Part shown: piece after piece, positions 34,455 through 43,256 of the stretch | Numbering within the stretch: position 1 is the stretch's first letter | How the letters are laid out: every line of letters begins with the position of its first letter | Assembly: GCF_009696445.1 (NCBI RefSeq) | Contig: NZ_VULZ01000001.1 | Span: forward strand, 248,001-312,000 | Length of the DNA stretch: 64,000 nt | From: Porcincola intestinalis | GTDB lineage: Bacteria; Bacillota; Clostridia; Lachnospirales; Lachnospiraceae | Direction of reading: 5' to 3' | Notes under the pieces: generated by a model | Database searches by the model: none | What the model was told of the DNA's origin: nothing | What the model saw: the letters and a program-made list of their open reading frames with translations, nothing else | Made by a program: the position numbers and the translations under genes

Positions 34455-35743
34455 GGATTCTTCCTCTTTACCTGATTTCTGAGGGTTTCTGCCTGCCGCC
34501 GTCCTGCTCTTTCACCGGAAGAACGCTTCTTCTTTGCGATCACGTTTTTCTTTTCCGGCACCGCTTGATTCCCTTCAGATTCAACAGAGACGCCGGTATG
34601 GCTGCGGAAGGAGGGCTTCGGCCCCATGAACTGGTAGTAGTAGGTCCGTATCATTCCATTGTAGATCTTTCGGTTCCTGTCCGCCTTCCGTCCGATATAC
34701 CGTTCCGCATCCTCATAGGAGGTGATCACGTATTCAGACCAGCAGTCAAGCCCCCGGAACGCCTCGCCGATCTGCCTGTACAGTGTCGGAAGCGCCTCCT
34801 TGTCCTCCAGCCGCTCTCCGTACGGCGGATTTGTGATCACAAAGCCATACTTCTTCGGATGGCGGAGCTCGCTGACCGGCCGCTGCTGAAAATGAATCAG
34901 ATGATCCACGCCTGCATTTCTGGCATTCTCCCTTGCCGCCCGGATGATCTCCCCGTCGATGTCATAGCCCTGGATATCGGTCTGCACCTGATCGTCGATC
35001 AGGTCATTCGCCTCGTCGACCGCCTCGTACCAGGCCTTCCTCGGAATCAGGTTCCCCCAGCTCTCCGCAAGGAAATCGCGATTCATCCCAGGCGCGATAT
35101 GGGCTGCCATCATGGCTGCCTCAATCGGGATCGTCCCGGAGCCGCAGAACGGGTCGACAAGCGGTCTGTCCGCCTTCCACGGCGTCAGCATGATCAAAGC
35201 AGCCGCAAGATTCTCCGCGATCGGCGCCTTTGCCGTCAAAAGACGGTACCCCCTTTTGTGCAGAGAATCACCCGTCGTGTCCATGCAGACCGCCACCTCA
35301 TCCTTCATGATTGTCACGCGGATCGGATAGTCTGCCCCATTCTCCGGAAAATGGCTCAGCCCGTATACGCTGCCAAGCCTGTCGACCATGGCCTTCTTCA
35401 TGACAGACTGAATATCCCTTGGAGAGAACAGCTTTGACTTGATTCCGGTCGCCTTTGCAACCCAGAACCTGCCATCCTTCGGGATATACTGTTCCCAGGG
35501 AATCGCCTTGGTGCCCTGAAACAGGTCCTCAAACGATTCTGCATGAAAACCGCCGACTTTCAGAAGAATGCGCTCCGGTGTCCGGAGAAACACATTCGCC
35601 CTGCATATGGCTGCCGCATCTCCTTCGAATGTCACTCTTCCGTCCTCGACGAGCGTAATCGGATATCCAAGATCCTGGATCTCTCTCTTCAGAACCGCCT
35701 CTAATCCGAAATGGCAGGGGGCAATCAGGTTATATTTTTTCAT
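34451..35743 (-). CDS. THUMP-domain 23S rRNA guanine-N2 methyltransferase (RlmL/YpsC type)
   Basis: A protein of 430 residues: N-terminal ferredoxin-like/THUMP part (about 1-160), then a class-I methyltransferase with the UPF0020 motifs VDPFCGSGTIPIEAAMMA (near 190) and VITNPPYGERL (near 305). This is the YpsC/RlmL-N family that methylates G2445-type positions of 23S rRNA. The C-terminal 40 residues are Lys/Arg-rich and probably bind RNA. The protease gene overlaps its stop. Confidence 0.9.
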   Translation of the reverse strand: MKKYNLIAPCHFGLEAVLKREIQDLGYPITLVEDGRVTFEGDAAAICRANVFLRTPERILLKVGGFHAESFEDLFQGTKAIPWEQYIPKDGRFWVAKATGIKSKLFSPRDIQSVMKKAMVDRLGSVYGLSHFPENGADYPIRVTIMKDEVAVCMDTTGDSLHKRGYRLLTAKAPIAENLAAALIMLTPWKADRPLVDPFCGSGTIPIEAAMMAAHIAPGMNRDFLAESWGNLIPRKAWYEAVDEANDLIDDQVQTDIQGYDIDGEIIRAARENARNAGVDHLIHFQQRPVSELRHPKKYGFVITNPPYGERLEDKEALPTLYRQIGEAFRGLDCWSEYVITSYEDAERYIGRKADRNRKIYNGMIRTYYYQFMGPKPSFRSHTGVSVESEGNQAVPEKKNVIAKKKRSSGERAGRRQAETLRNQVKRKNP

Positions 35744-35778
35744 TCAACTCTCTTTTCCACAGGATTTTTGATTAGGGG

Positions 35779-35807
35779 TTGCTTTTTTAAACATCACATA
35801 CTATAAT
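35779..35807 (+). promoter_or_regulatory. Plus-strand promoter of a candidate small RNA
   Basis: TTGCTT (35779-35784), 17-base spacer, perfect TATAAT (35802-35807). No plus-strand gene follows for 15 kb, so this promoter does not belong to a protein gene. Confidence 0.6.
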
Positions 35808-35813
35808 GAAGCG

Positions 35814-35910
35814 GTAAAAGGACTACCCTTAATGGTTCTTTTACAAACCCCTTATTAATTATTTATACTCCCCTTGAAAAGCCGGCAGCTCCCCTGCCGG
35901 CTTTTCTCTT
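35814..35910 (+). ncRNA. Candidate small RNA
   Basis: About 97 nt from the expected start of the plus-strand promoter to a rho-independent terminator. The 5' part folds into a hairpin (GTAAAAG/CTTTTAC outer stem, ACC/GGT inner stem, about 35814-35854). An AT-rich single-stranded stretch follows. The terminator stem AAAAGCCGGCAG/CTGCCGGCTTTT (35877-35888, 35894-35905) ends in TTTTCTCTT. There is no coding potential. It matches no RNA family I recognise. Confidence 0.45.
35877..35905. terminator. Bidirectional rho-independent terminator
   Basis: 12-base perfect stem with T-runs on both strands. It can end the candidate plus-strand RNA and the minus-strand pspC transcript. Confidence 0.8.
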
Positions 35911-36007
35911 GCCTTTGATGTTCCCGGAAACTGTCTCCACTCTCGTCCTCGACGTTCCCGGGACCTGTCTTATGCCGCCGGTCTGAGGCAGCGCGCTTCA
36001 CGCGCCG

Positions 36008-36226
36008 TCAGGTTTCGTCCTTCCCGTCCTCATTATCCGATTCGCCAGCCGGCTTCGGCATGATGATGGCCATGGCAATGTAAAGCAGAATGCCGGAGCC
36101 ACCAGCCAGAGTAAACAGCACGAACAGGATCCGGACGATGGTTGCATCTACTCCAAAGAACTCGGCGATCCCGCCGCAGACACCACAGATTTTGTTATCC
36201 TTTGAAGATCTGCGCAGTTTTTTCAT
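36008..36226 (-). CDS. PspC-domain membrane protein
   Basis: A protein of 72 residues. The PspC domain is clear: KICGVCGGIAEFFGVDATIV, then a membrane segment ILFVLFTLAGGSGILLYIAMAII and a short acidic tail. Family members sit in the cytoplasmic membrane and are linked to envelope stress. AGGAGAGGAAGGCT precedes ATG 36226; the frame from 36256 is rejected. It follows the two-component genes of the Dlt-like locus but is separated by hairpin repeats. Confidence 0.9.
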   Translation of the reverse strand: MKKLRRSSKDNKICGVCGGIAEFFGVDATIVRILFVLFTLAGGSGILLYIAMAIIMPKPAGESDNEDGKDET

Positions 36227-36267
36227 AGCCTTCCTCTCCTCTCTTATCAGGCTCATGCCTGATCTGC

Positions 36268-36372
36268 CTGTCCGGCAGCGATTCTTTCCGATCTGCCGGC
36301 AGCTTTGTGACAGTCGGCATGATGTCTTTCAGCTCACTGTCCGGCAACGATTCTTTCCGATCTGCCGGCAGC
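36268..36372. repeat. Two 36-base direct repeats, each a hairpin
   Basis: Copies at 36268-36303 and 36337-36372 differ at one base (69-base period). Each begins CTGTCCGGCA and ends TCTGCCGGCAGC, and the CCGGCAG/CTGCCGG arms can pair. They lie in the 259-base gap between pspC and the kinase gene; no gene is seen there. They resemble REP-like hairpin elements and may act as transcript ends. Confidence 0.8.
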
Positions 36373-36485
36373 GGCTGCTGATGCTGCTGACATCATACTA
36401 CAAAATCCTGCTTCTGTGCGAAACGAATCCGGTTGTGCTACGGAAAAAGCGTGGATGGCGCACCATTTCATGAGCAGCCGGCCAG

Positions 36486-37922
36486 CTACCTGCGTCCCCG
36501 CCCGAACGTAATCGTAAAAGCGACGCCCTGAGCCGTATTATCCACCCGGATCCTCCATCCGTGCTGAGCCACAATCTCATGGACAAGCGCCAGGCCGATT
36601 CCCGTCCCGCCCCGCTTTCCTATGTAGAACCGGTCAAATATGTGGCGCTTCTCCTCTTCGTCCAGAATATCTCCGTCGTTGACAATCCGGAGAAAATTCT
36701 TCCCGCAGGAGATGTCGATGCGGCTCTCCGCATACTTCACAGCATTCGAAATGAGGTTCATTACAACCCGCCCTAGCTGATCCGGATCTGCCTGCACCTT
36801 AACCTGTTCGAGATTTATCGATACGTCAAGACCACGCTTTCTGATCTCATATTCAAGCGCCATCAGGCAGTCATTGATGATGTCCGGCAGAATCACACTC
36901 TCCATGTGCAGCTTCGTCTGGCTGCTTTCCAGCCTGGACAAGGCCAGAATCTCCTCCACCAGGTCCCGCATCTTGTCTGTCTCAGTGAGAATAACCCGGG
37001 AGGCCTTTTTCGGATCATCGATGACCCCGTTCCCGATCCCCTCCGCATAGCCCTGGATTGACATCAGCGGTGTCTTCAGCTCGTGAGACGCGTTCTCAAA
37101 AAACTGCTTCTGCTTTTCCTGCTCCAGCTCCAGGCTGATCCCCATCCGGACACCCAGAAAAACCGATACCACAGCACAGATGATCATGACCAGCAACTCT
37201 GCCTGCTCGACAAGATGAACCAGATGACGCTGGGATGTAATGTCGACGTACAGAATCCATTTATACTTTCCGTCATCGGACAGGTAATGGTCCTGCATCT
37301 TCAGAACATAATAGCTCTTCTTCCCAACGGATATCTCCCGGATGACCCCGTCCGGAAATGGATGCACCCTGCACCAGTTTGCCAGCTTTTTTTCATTTTC
37401 CGTCACATAGAACTCTGTCCGGTACTGCTGGTCCACCAGGATACTGACCGCAACGTTAAACCCTTCATCATCACTCTCAAAGCCGGAGGAGGGCAGCAGC
37501 GACGCCGAATCCGAGGATTCCTCCGTGCTTTCCGTTTCAGTTTCCTCCCCATGCCCGGCTTCCCAGGAGGCATCCTCCGAGACAGATGTATCCGGAACCG
37601 CCGCAAAGACCTGCGCTGTGTCCGACGATGCTTCCGTCCCTGCCCCGGCTTCACCGGAGCGCTCGCTCTCCGTCTCTGACCCTAAATACAGATTCTCCAG
37701 AGAGTAGGTCTGTTCCAGCTCCTTCAGTGCTCTGATTGAGCTCTCGCGGATATTCCGGTTCATCAGCAGATGAAAAACGACGAGGATCACGATGAAAAAC
37801 ACCGCCAGTATCCCCGTCGACATATACGCAATCCGGACTGTTCTCTTTCCAAGGTGGCGGCTTGCATGCTTTAAGATTGATTTCCTGCGATTTGATATGT
37901 CTCCGGCAGGACGATTCTTCAT
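36486..37922 (-). CDS. Sensor histidine kinase of the Dlt-like locus
   Basis: A protein of 478 residues. TM1 is at about 33-54 and TM2 at about 242-262. The extracytoplasmic region of about 185 residues begins with a strongly acidic, Ser-rich low-complexity stretch (about 82-150) and then a folded part. The phosphoacceptor box ENASHELKTPLMSIQGYAEG holds His280; the ATPase domain has NLISNAVKYAE and GGTGIGLALVHEI. Its ATG overlaps the regulator's stop by 4 bases. The position behind the Dlt-like genes suggests that it senses the surface state that those genes modify, for example cationic peptides; this is inference. Confidence 0.92.
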   Translation of the reverse strand: MKNRPAGDISNRRKSILKHASRHLGKRTVRIAYMSTGILAVFFIVILVVFHLLMNRNIRESSIRALKELEQTYSLENLYLGSETESERSGEAGAGTEASSDTAQVFAAVPDTSVSEDASWEAGHGEETETESTEESSDSASLLPSSGFESDDEGFNVAVSILVDQQYRTEFYVTENEKKLANWCRVHPFPDGVIREISVGKKSYYVLKMQDHYLSDDGKYKWILYVDITSQRHLVHLVEQAELLVMIICAVVSVFLGVRMGISLELEQEKQKQFFENASHELKTPLMSIQGYAEGIGNGVIDDPKKASRVILTETDKMRDLVEEILALSRLESSQTKLHMESVILPDIINDCLMALEYEIRKRGLDVSINLEQVKVQADPDQLGRVVMNLISNAVKYAESRIDISCGKNFLRIVNDGDILDEEEKRHIFDRFYIGKRGGTGIGLALVHEIVAQHGWRIRVDNTAQGVAFTITFGRGRR

Positions 37923-38626
37923 ATGTCTCCTTCTCCCAGCCGGTACCCATACCCCCAGATCGCATTGATCCGGACCCTGGAGCCGGCTGCGCTCAGTTTC
38001 TTCCGCACGCGCCGGACGGTCTCGTCCGCTACCCTCGTCTCGATATCCGGTCCGATCCCCCAGACATCCCGGAGCAGCTTTTCCCTTGACAGTGCCCTGT
38101 CGCTGTTCTCGATCAGGTACCGGAACAACGCACGCTCCGTAATCGTCAGCCCCGCGTCACGGCCATTGACCAGGACAAGCTGGCTGTTTTCATCCAGCGT
38201 GACATCCCCGAACGAAAGTGGTTTTTCCCCCTTCTGAGACTGGCGCTCCATGTCGACGCGGCGCAGAAGCGCGCGTACCCTCATGACAAAGATCGATGGC
38301 CGGAACGGTTTGATGATATAGTCATCCCCGCCCATGGAAAGACCGGTGATATAATCCAGCTCGCTCTCTCTGGCTGTCAGAATGACAATCGGCACCTTCG
38401 AAAGTCCCCGGATTTTCCTGCAGATCGTCAGTCCGTCTGTCCCCGGCATCATAATGTCAAGGACCACAAGATCGCAGCGCTGTTTCTGGAACTGCGCAAA
38501 CAGACTGTCCCCGTCTGAGAATACCCGTACATCGAACCCCGCCTGCGTCAGGTATGTGTCAATCAGTGTCCGGATGTTTTCCTCATCATCCGCCGCATAG
38601 ATCACCTTCCGGTTTTCCTCCGCCAC
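37919..38626 (-). CDS. OmpR-family response regulator of the Dlt-like locus
   Basis: A protein of 235 residues: receiver with ADDEENIR, phosphoacceptor in LVVLDIMMPGTDG (near 56) and Lys in IKPFRPS, then a winged helix (about 140-232) ending RINAIWGYGYRLGE. The start is GTG 38626 with AGGAGGGCGGACA in front. It lies 93 bases after the carrier-protein gene, with a hairpin between, and overlaps the kinase gene. Confidence 0.93.
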   Translation of the reverse strand: MAEENRKVIYAADDEENIRTLIDTYLTQAGFDVRVFSDGDSLFAQFQKQRCDLVVLDIMMPGTDGLTICRKIRGLSKVPIVILTARESELDYITGLSMGGDDYIIKPFRPSIFVMRVRALLRRVDMERQSQKGEKPLSFGDVTLDENSQLVLVNGRDAGLTITERALFRYLIENSDRALSREKLLRDVWGIGPDIETRVADETVRRVRKKLSAAGSRVRINAIWGYGYRLGEGDI

Positions 38627-38662
38627 TGTCCGCCCTCCTGTTTCCGGAGCCTGTTTCAGGAG

Positions 38663-38693
38663 CCTGCCTTCTTTGTGAAAGAATGAGGGCAGG
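38663..38693 (-). terminator. Hairpin between carrier-protein and regulator genes
   Basis: CCTGCC (38663-38668) pairs with GGCAGG (38688-38693), and inside it TTCTTT with AAAGAA. No T-tract follows, so it may attenuate rather than end transcription between the Dlt-like genes and the two-component genes. Confidence 0.45.
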
Positions 38694-38719
38694 TCTCCAA
38701 CGGTTCTGCACGTCTTTGC

Positions 38720-38944
38720 TCAGCCCTGCAGGCGCCCGATCATCTTCCACATGCTGTCAGCAGAATTGAAGTTTGCCGGGACAAGCTCGGTCGGCGTGAC
38801 TTCGATGTCAAATTCATCCTCCAGCGTGGATACAAGCTCCAGCACCTGCATAGAATCAAGCAGCCCATCGTCAATCAGATGCTTCTCGTTCTCATAATCA
38901 ATGTCCGGGTCGATATCTCTCAGAATTGCCAGCAGTTTCTCCAT
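38720..38944 (-). CDS. Acyl/aminoacyl carrier protein (DltC-like)
   Basis: A protein of 74 residues with the four-helix carrier fold and the phosphopantetheine site DDGLLDSMQVLEL, Ser31. The LLDS form is that of DltC. It is acidic, as carrier proteins are. AAGGAGGAATATC precedes ATG 38944; the frame to 38983 would overlap the decarboxylase gene. It lies 31 bases after that gene. It should carry the group activated by the adenylating ligase and modified by the decarboxylase. Confidence 0.93.
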   Translation of the reverse strand: MEKLLAILRDIDPDIDYENEKHLIDDGLLDSMQVLELVSTLEDEFDIEVTPTELVPANFNSADSMWKMIGRLQG

Positions 38945-38975
38945 GATATTCCTCCTTCGTAACAGTCCTTCAATG

Positions 38976-40178
38976 TCATTCAATGTTTTTCAGTTCAGCC
39001 GCGCCGCAGTTCAGCCCGTCTGTCGGGAGAAGCCCCCGCAGTCTGCGAAGCCCTTCCTTCTCAGACCATGTCCACATACCGGGCAGGTCCCTGCTCAGGA
39101 AAGTCAGCATCCCCTCAGTAGGAGCATACGCCCCGCAGCGCCCGAATACAAGATGATCTCCGATATCGAGCTCCCCAAACTGCGCGCTCCTGAGCAGGAC
39201 ATCGTTCATCGAGCAGAGTGAACCGAAAACCGACCACTCCTGCTTCCTCTCCGGCTTCTCCAGGCAGTAGACAGGCGGGATCTTCATTCCCATCATCTGC
39301 CCGTACCAGCTCACCTGGTGGATGCCGCCGTCCACAATCGCAAACCGGTGTCCTCCCCGGCGCTTGACATCCGCGACCGCTGTCACGTATATCCCGCTTG
39401 TTGCCGCAATTCGTCTCCCGAATTCAAGCGTGACCTCTCCCTGGTACGCCATCGCCTGCAGCTTGTCCGAAAGCGCCTCGAGATCCTTTTTCTCCCGGCT
39501 TCTCATGGTTTCCTCATCCGAGAAATAGTCGACCGCCATCCCGCTTCCAAACTCGAGGCGCATTGGCTCAAATCCATACGCAGCCTTCCAGTCCTGCAGA
39601 CAGCCGTCGATCATGTCCAGCTCTTCGGTCGTCCGCCCGATGTTCTTCTTCTGCGTTCCGGAGAAGTAATGAATGCCATAGACACGGGCACTCTTTCCAT
39701 GCTTCCCGGCGAGGATCTCCTCGATCTCACTTTTGTCCATTCCGAACTGGCTGCCGTCCGTGAGCCTCGGCATCACGCGGATGTCCTCTCCGGTCTGCTC
39801 CGCAAACTGTTCCAGGACCTCCCACTGCATCAGAGATTCGGCCGTGTAGGTGATCCGGCTCCCATGCCGCTTCAGTGCCCCAAGAAGGTCATCCTTTCCC
39901 TTGTTGACGCCGGACAGCACAATCTTTTCCTCCGGAACCTTTTTCCGCTCGCAGATCCGCAGCTCTCCAAATGAGCAGGCCTCCACATAGTCCGCCGCTT
40001 TTCCAAGCGCCTCCGTCAGGTACGGATTGGCCTTGATCGAGAAGCAGACTTTCACGCGCTCCGGAAACACCTCATGCATCCGTCTGATCTCCCCGGCTGC
40101 CTCATCTGTATCAAAGATATAGAAGGGTGTCTGTGCCATCCGCAGCGCTTCTGAAATCTTCTCCGCTGTCAGTGTCAT
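38976..40178 (-). CDS. Fold-III PLP-dependent decarboxylase (LysA/BtrK/VinO type)
   Basis: A protein of 400 residues of the Orn/DAP/Arg decarboxylase group IV. The PLP lysine is K49 in VCFSIKANPYLTEAL. HYFSGTQ (170-176) takes the place of the HxGSQ phosphate-contact motif, in the form I associate with carrier-protein-linked decarboxylases. The second-domain catalytic cysteine is C322 in FGSLCSMNDVLL, and GRCGAYAPTEGM follows. All key residues are present, so it should be active. Its ATG overlaps the ligase stop by 4 bases, and the carrier protein follows. BtrK and VinO decarboxylate aminoacyl groups while on a carrier protein, and the context suggests the same here. A free amino acid substrate (lysine, ornithine, DAP) or a racemase role cannot be excluded. 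Confidence 0.88.
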   Translation of the reverse strand: MTLTAEKISEALRMAQTPFYIFDTDEAAGEIRRMHEVFPERVKVCFSIKANPYLTEALGKAADYVEACSFGELRICERKKVPEEKIVLSGVNKGKDDLLGALKRHGSRITYTAESLMQWEVLEQFAEQTGEDIRVMPRLTDGSQFGMDKSEIEEILAGKHGKSARVYGIHYFSGTQKKNIGRTTEELDMIDGCLQDWKAAYGFEPMRLEFGSGMAVDYFSDEETMRSREKKDLEALSDKLQAMAYQGEVTLEFGRRIAATSGIYVTAVADVKRRGGHRFAIVDGGIHQVSWYGQMMGMKIPPVYCLEKPERKQEWSVFGSLCSMNDVLLRSAQFGELDIGDHLVFGRCGAYAPTEGMLTFLSRDLPGMWTWSEKEGLRRLRGLLPTDGLNCGAAELKNIE

Positions 40179-41827
40179 ACCTTATGTTCCTCCTTTGCGC
40201 CCTCGCCAAGCTGCTCGAGCACCCTCCTGCGATCCATTTTCCCGTGATCTGTCAGCGGAATCTCCTGGACATGATGGAACCTTGACGGAACCATGTACTG
40301 CGGAAGAAGCTTCAGAAGCTCTCCCTTGAGCGCTCTGGGCTCAGCCTGTCCGCAGTAGCAGGCCTCCAGCCTGTTCTTCTCCCGGTTGAATACACAAAAG
40401 CCGCGCTCGACACCATGTGCCGTGTTGAGTGCACCCTCCACCTCCTCCAGCTCAATCCGGTGACCGAACAGCTTGATCTGGAAATCGGCTCTCCCTGAGA
40501 AGCAGAGCTGTCCGTCTTCCCTGTAATATCCCAGATCCCCCGTCCTGTACATCTGCTCCGGGAACCTTGTCTCCAGCGGGCTTTGGCAGAAAGCCTTTCT
40601 GGTTGCTTCCGGGGCATTCAGGTAGCCGAGCGCCAGGCAGCTTCCAGACACACAGATCTCTCCGCTTCTTCCGCTCTCTGTGATCCTGCGCCCCTTCTCG
40701 TCCAGCAGAAAAACCTTCTCGTTCGGAAATGGAACACCGATCGGCAGAGGCTTTCCGCTCAGGGCGTCTGCAACGCCAGGCACCCTGTAATAGGTACAGT
40801 TGCAGGTGATCTCACTCGGTCCGTACAGATTGACAAACTCAGCATCCGGATACTGCTCCATCCAGGCCCTCAGGAAGCGCTCCGGCATCACCTCTCCCGA
40901 GAACAGAACCCGTCTGATCGAGGACGGAACCTTGTAGGTAAACCCTTTGAACTGGACAACCAGGCATAGGGCTGAAACCGCCCAGGTCAGCGTCGTGACT
41001 TTCTTTTCATCCAGATAATCCAGCAAGTTCGTGATGACGGTGAAATACTTCCTCGGGATCAGGACAAGCTCCGCGCCGGTCTTCAGGGAGGAGTAAATGT
41101 CCTTCACCGATACGTCGAAATCAAACGGAGCCTGATTGCCGATTACATCATCCTTCGTGATATGGAACAGCTCCGGAAAATAATTCATGAAGTCGATCAC
41201 ACTCCTGTGGCTGACCAGGACGCCCTTCGGCGTTCCCGTTGAGCCGGAGGTGAAATTGCAGTAAAGCGGGTCTGTGTCCGTCTGACGCGCTCTGACTGCA
41301 TCTAAAGCCGCGCTGTCCGCTTCTGTGGATAACGCTTTTGCTATATCCAGAAACCGGAGACGGGCTCTGTTTCTCCCGCTGTTCCGGACACATCCGGACT
41401 CAGCACATTCTGACTCAGTATCCCCGGGCTGAACTGCGCCGGATTCTCCGTCCTCCGTCCCTGCACGATCGTTCTCCTCCGGACAGAATGTCTGCGCAGC
41501 CTCGCCGGGTCTGTCCGTCAGAACAATGGAAAGTCCGGATGTCTCAACCATCTTCCGCAGCCGAAGCGTTCCCTGCTCGGTATTGAGAAAGACAGAAAAG
41601 CAGCCTGCATAGACGATCCCAAGCATCGCCGCATAGGCGTCCTTCGACTTGCTCATATAGATGCCGACCGGCTGCCCCGGCGACGTATACCTAGCCAGAT
41701 ACGTTCCTGCCTGCCTTGCCTTTTCCAAAAGACCGGCAAAGGTCAGGCTCCCCTCCGGGTCGGTCACAGCCCGCTTTTCAGGGAAGCGTTCTGCTGTCTG
41801 TTCCAGATATTCCAGTACATTCTTCAT
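40175..41827 (-). CDS. Amino-acid adenylating ligase (DltA-like A domain)
   Basis: A protein of 550 residues of the ANL superfamily. Core motifs: A3 FTSGSTGTPKG (192-202), A4 FDFDVSVKDIY (235-245), A5 NLYGPSEITC, A7 YRTGDLGYY, A8 FSGRADFQIKLFGHRIELEE and A10 PLTDHGKMDRR with the catalytic lysine. D238 aligns with the aspartate that holds the alpha-amino group in DltA and NRPS A domains. It would adenylate an amino acid and load it on the carrier protein at 38720-38944. An acidic, Cys-containing low-complexity insert (about 114-152) is absent from typical DltA. AAGGAAGGGGATACCCG precedes the ATG. It is fused to no other domain. Confidence 0.9.
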   Translation of the reverse strand: MKNVLEYLEQTAERFPEKRAVTDPEGSLTFAGLLEKARQAGTYLARYTSPGQPVGIYMSKSKDAYAAMLGIVYAGCFSVFLNTEQGTLRLRKMVETSGLSIVLTDRPGEAAQTFCPEENDRAGTEDGESGAVQPGDTESECAESGCVRNSGRNRARLRFLDIAKALSTEADSAALDAVRARQTDTDPLYCNFTSGSTGTPKGVLVSHRSVIDFMNYFPELFHITKDDVIGNQAPFDFDVSVKDIYSSLKTGAELVLIPRKYFTVITNLLDYLDEKKVTTLTWAVSALCLVVQFKGFTYKVPSSIRRVLFSGEVMPERFLRAWMEQYPDAEFVNLYGPSEITCNCTYYRVPGVADALSGKPLPIGVPFPNEKVFLLDEKGRRITESGRSGEICVSGSCLALGYLNAPEATRKAFCQSPLETRFPEQMYRTGDLGYYREDGQLCFSGRADFQIKLFGHRIELEEVEGALNTAHGVERGFCVFNREKNRLEACYCGQAEPRALKGELLKLLPQYMVPSRFHHVQEIPLTDHGKMDRRRVLEQLGEGAKEEHKV

Positions 41828-41939
41828 CGGGTATCCCCTTCCTTATTCTGAATCTGCCGCCTGAAACCATCATGGCAGGTGTCTGTCTGTGCGAGACACA
41901 CATCGCTCCGCAGGTGGTCTGTTCTCCTCACCAGACCGC

Positions 41940-43187
41940 CTACAGCGTATCTGCCTCTGCCGGATCAGCATACGAGGTCTCCGTCACCTCCGGTAAGTCC
42001 AGTGCCCTTTCGGTCTCTTTCTGCTTTTTCTTCGTATATCGGCGCGCCTCCTTCAACAGCGCGCTTCCGCTTGTCGCCTCATCCTTCGGCAGGTTCTTCA
42101 GTACTACATCATAAGAATCGACAAACATCGATGAAGGATCGTCTGAACTCAGGATTTTTGCCAGCACCCTGGTCTGCCTGTCTCCCAGACTTCCCATCAT
42201 GTGACCGTCCAGGTCCACATAATCCATATCGGTCCGGTCCAGGTACTCCTTCTTCAAATAATTCATGTCGTAGAACTCCACGCCCTCCTTTTTGCAGAGG
42301 TCCGTGTAATACTTGTTGGCGGCATTCTCATTCTCACGGAGCAGTCTGTATGGAGGCAGTGCCGAGTAAAAGCACACCAGCCGGATTCCCTTCGACCTGC
42401 AGAATTCCGCCATCTTGTGGAAATACTCGACATTCTCCGGCACGATCTTACCAACCTTGAACTTCACAGGCTTATACAGCGTATCCATGTGAAGGGAATA
42501 GGAATGTCCGTAGCGAAATCCTCTTCCCCTGTACTCATAGTTGGCGCCCAGGTACAGGGCCTTCATGATCATCGGGATCGTCTCCTCGCCATGATGCCAG
42601 TAGGACGGCCTCAGCCTGACATAGGCTGCTCCCGGGATCTGGCTGGCATTGCGCGGCGCCAGCCTGTAGTCCGCGATAAAATTCGGAAATGGCTGTGTCA
42701 GCATCTCCTTGAAAAAGTAGTCCAGGCGGTTTTTCGGATCACTCCCTGCAAAGAAGATGCTGGTATCATTGCCGAGCGAAATGCCAGGAATCCGCCAGTA
42801 GGTCGGATCAATCTCATAGAGAATGGTTTTCGGCTGGTTATGGTAGCAGACCTCCCGCATCAAATAGTATATGTCCTTGACCGGCATAATCCGGCGGGAG
42901 CAATTGTAGGAGGTCGTCCCGAGTTCCTCGTCCAGCACTGCCGGGTCGACCGCCGTCTCTCCATGGGAGTCCCCGACGACAATCGTGTCGTAGTTTGTCT
43001 CCCCCTGAACCTCGCGAAGCTCCGCCTTGAGGATCGAGGGCTGTGTCAGGATGAAGGAGAAAAAGAGGATCCAGACAATGTTCAGAGCAATCAGGCACCC
43101 CGCCTTTCCAAGCCTTGTCTGCGGTTCCCACCTTTCCTTCCTCTGTTTTTTCTTTCGTCTGTTCTGCTTCGAATGTCTTATATTCAT
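41940..43187 (-). CDS. DltD/AlgX-like SGNH protein
   Basis: A protein of 415 residues. A basic N-terminus (RRKKKQRKER) precedes one membrane anchor (CLIALNIVWILFFSFIL); the rest is extracytoplasmic. SGNH-type catalytic residues are visible: GDSHGET near the start of the domain (about residues 72-78) and YVDLDGHM (D-x-x-H) near residue 325. A polar, Lys/Glu/Asp-rich tail closes the protein. DltD-like and AlgX-like proteins accept or transfer acyl groups outside the membrane with an MBOAT partner, which is the upstream gene. ATG 43187 is chosen; a frame from 43253 is possible but has a poorly spaced ribosome-binding site. Confidence 0.85.
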   Translation of the reverse strand: MNIRHSKQNRRKKKQRKERWEPQTRLGKAGCLIALNIVWILFFSFILTQPSILKAELREVQGETNYDTIVVGDSHGETAVDPAVLDEELGTTSYNCSRRIMPVKDIYYLMREVCYHNQPKTILYEIDPTYWRIPGISLGNDTSIFFAGSDPKNRLDYFFKEMLTQPFPNFIADYRLAPRNASQIPGAAYVRLRPSYWHHGEETIPMIMKALYLGANYEYRGRGFRYGHSYSLHMDTLYKPVKFKVGKIVPENVEYFHKMAEFCRSKGIRLVCFYSALPPYRLLRENENAANKYYTDLCKKEGVEFYDMNYLKKEYLDRTDMDYVDLDGHMMGSLGDRQTRVLAKILSSDDPSSMFVDSYDVVLKNLPKDEATSGSALLKEARRYTKKKQKETERALDLPEVTETSYADPAEADTL

Positions 43188-43256
43188 GTTCACTGTGCTC
43201 CGTCTGCGGGATGGGTGGTACAGGCGATTGGAAGATCTCCCTTCCCGGTGCATACC

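Noticed and set aside
34166-35437. 423-codon plus-strand frame
   Set aside because: Antisense of the protease and methyltransferase genes.
36257-36485. CRISPR-like array from the repeated 36-base unit
   Set aside because: Only two copies, a 33-base interval, no cas genes; hairpin repeats explain it better.
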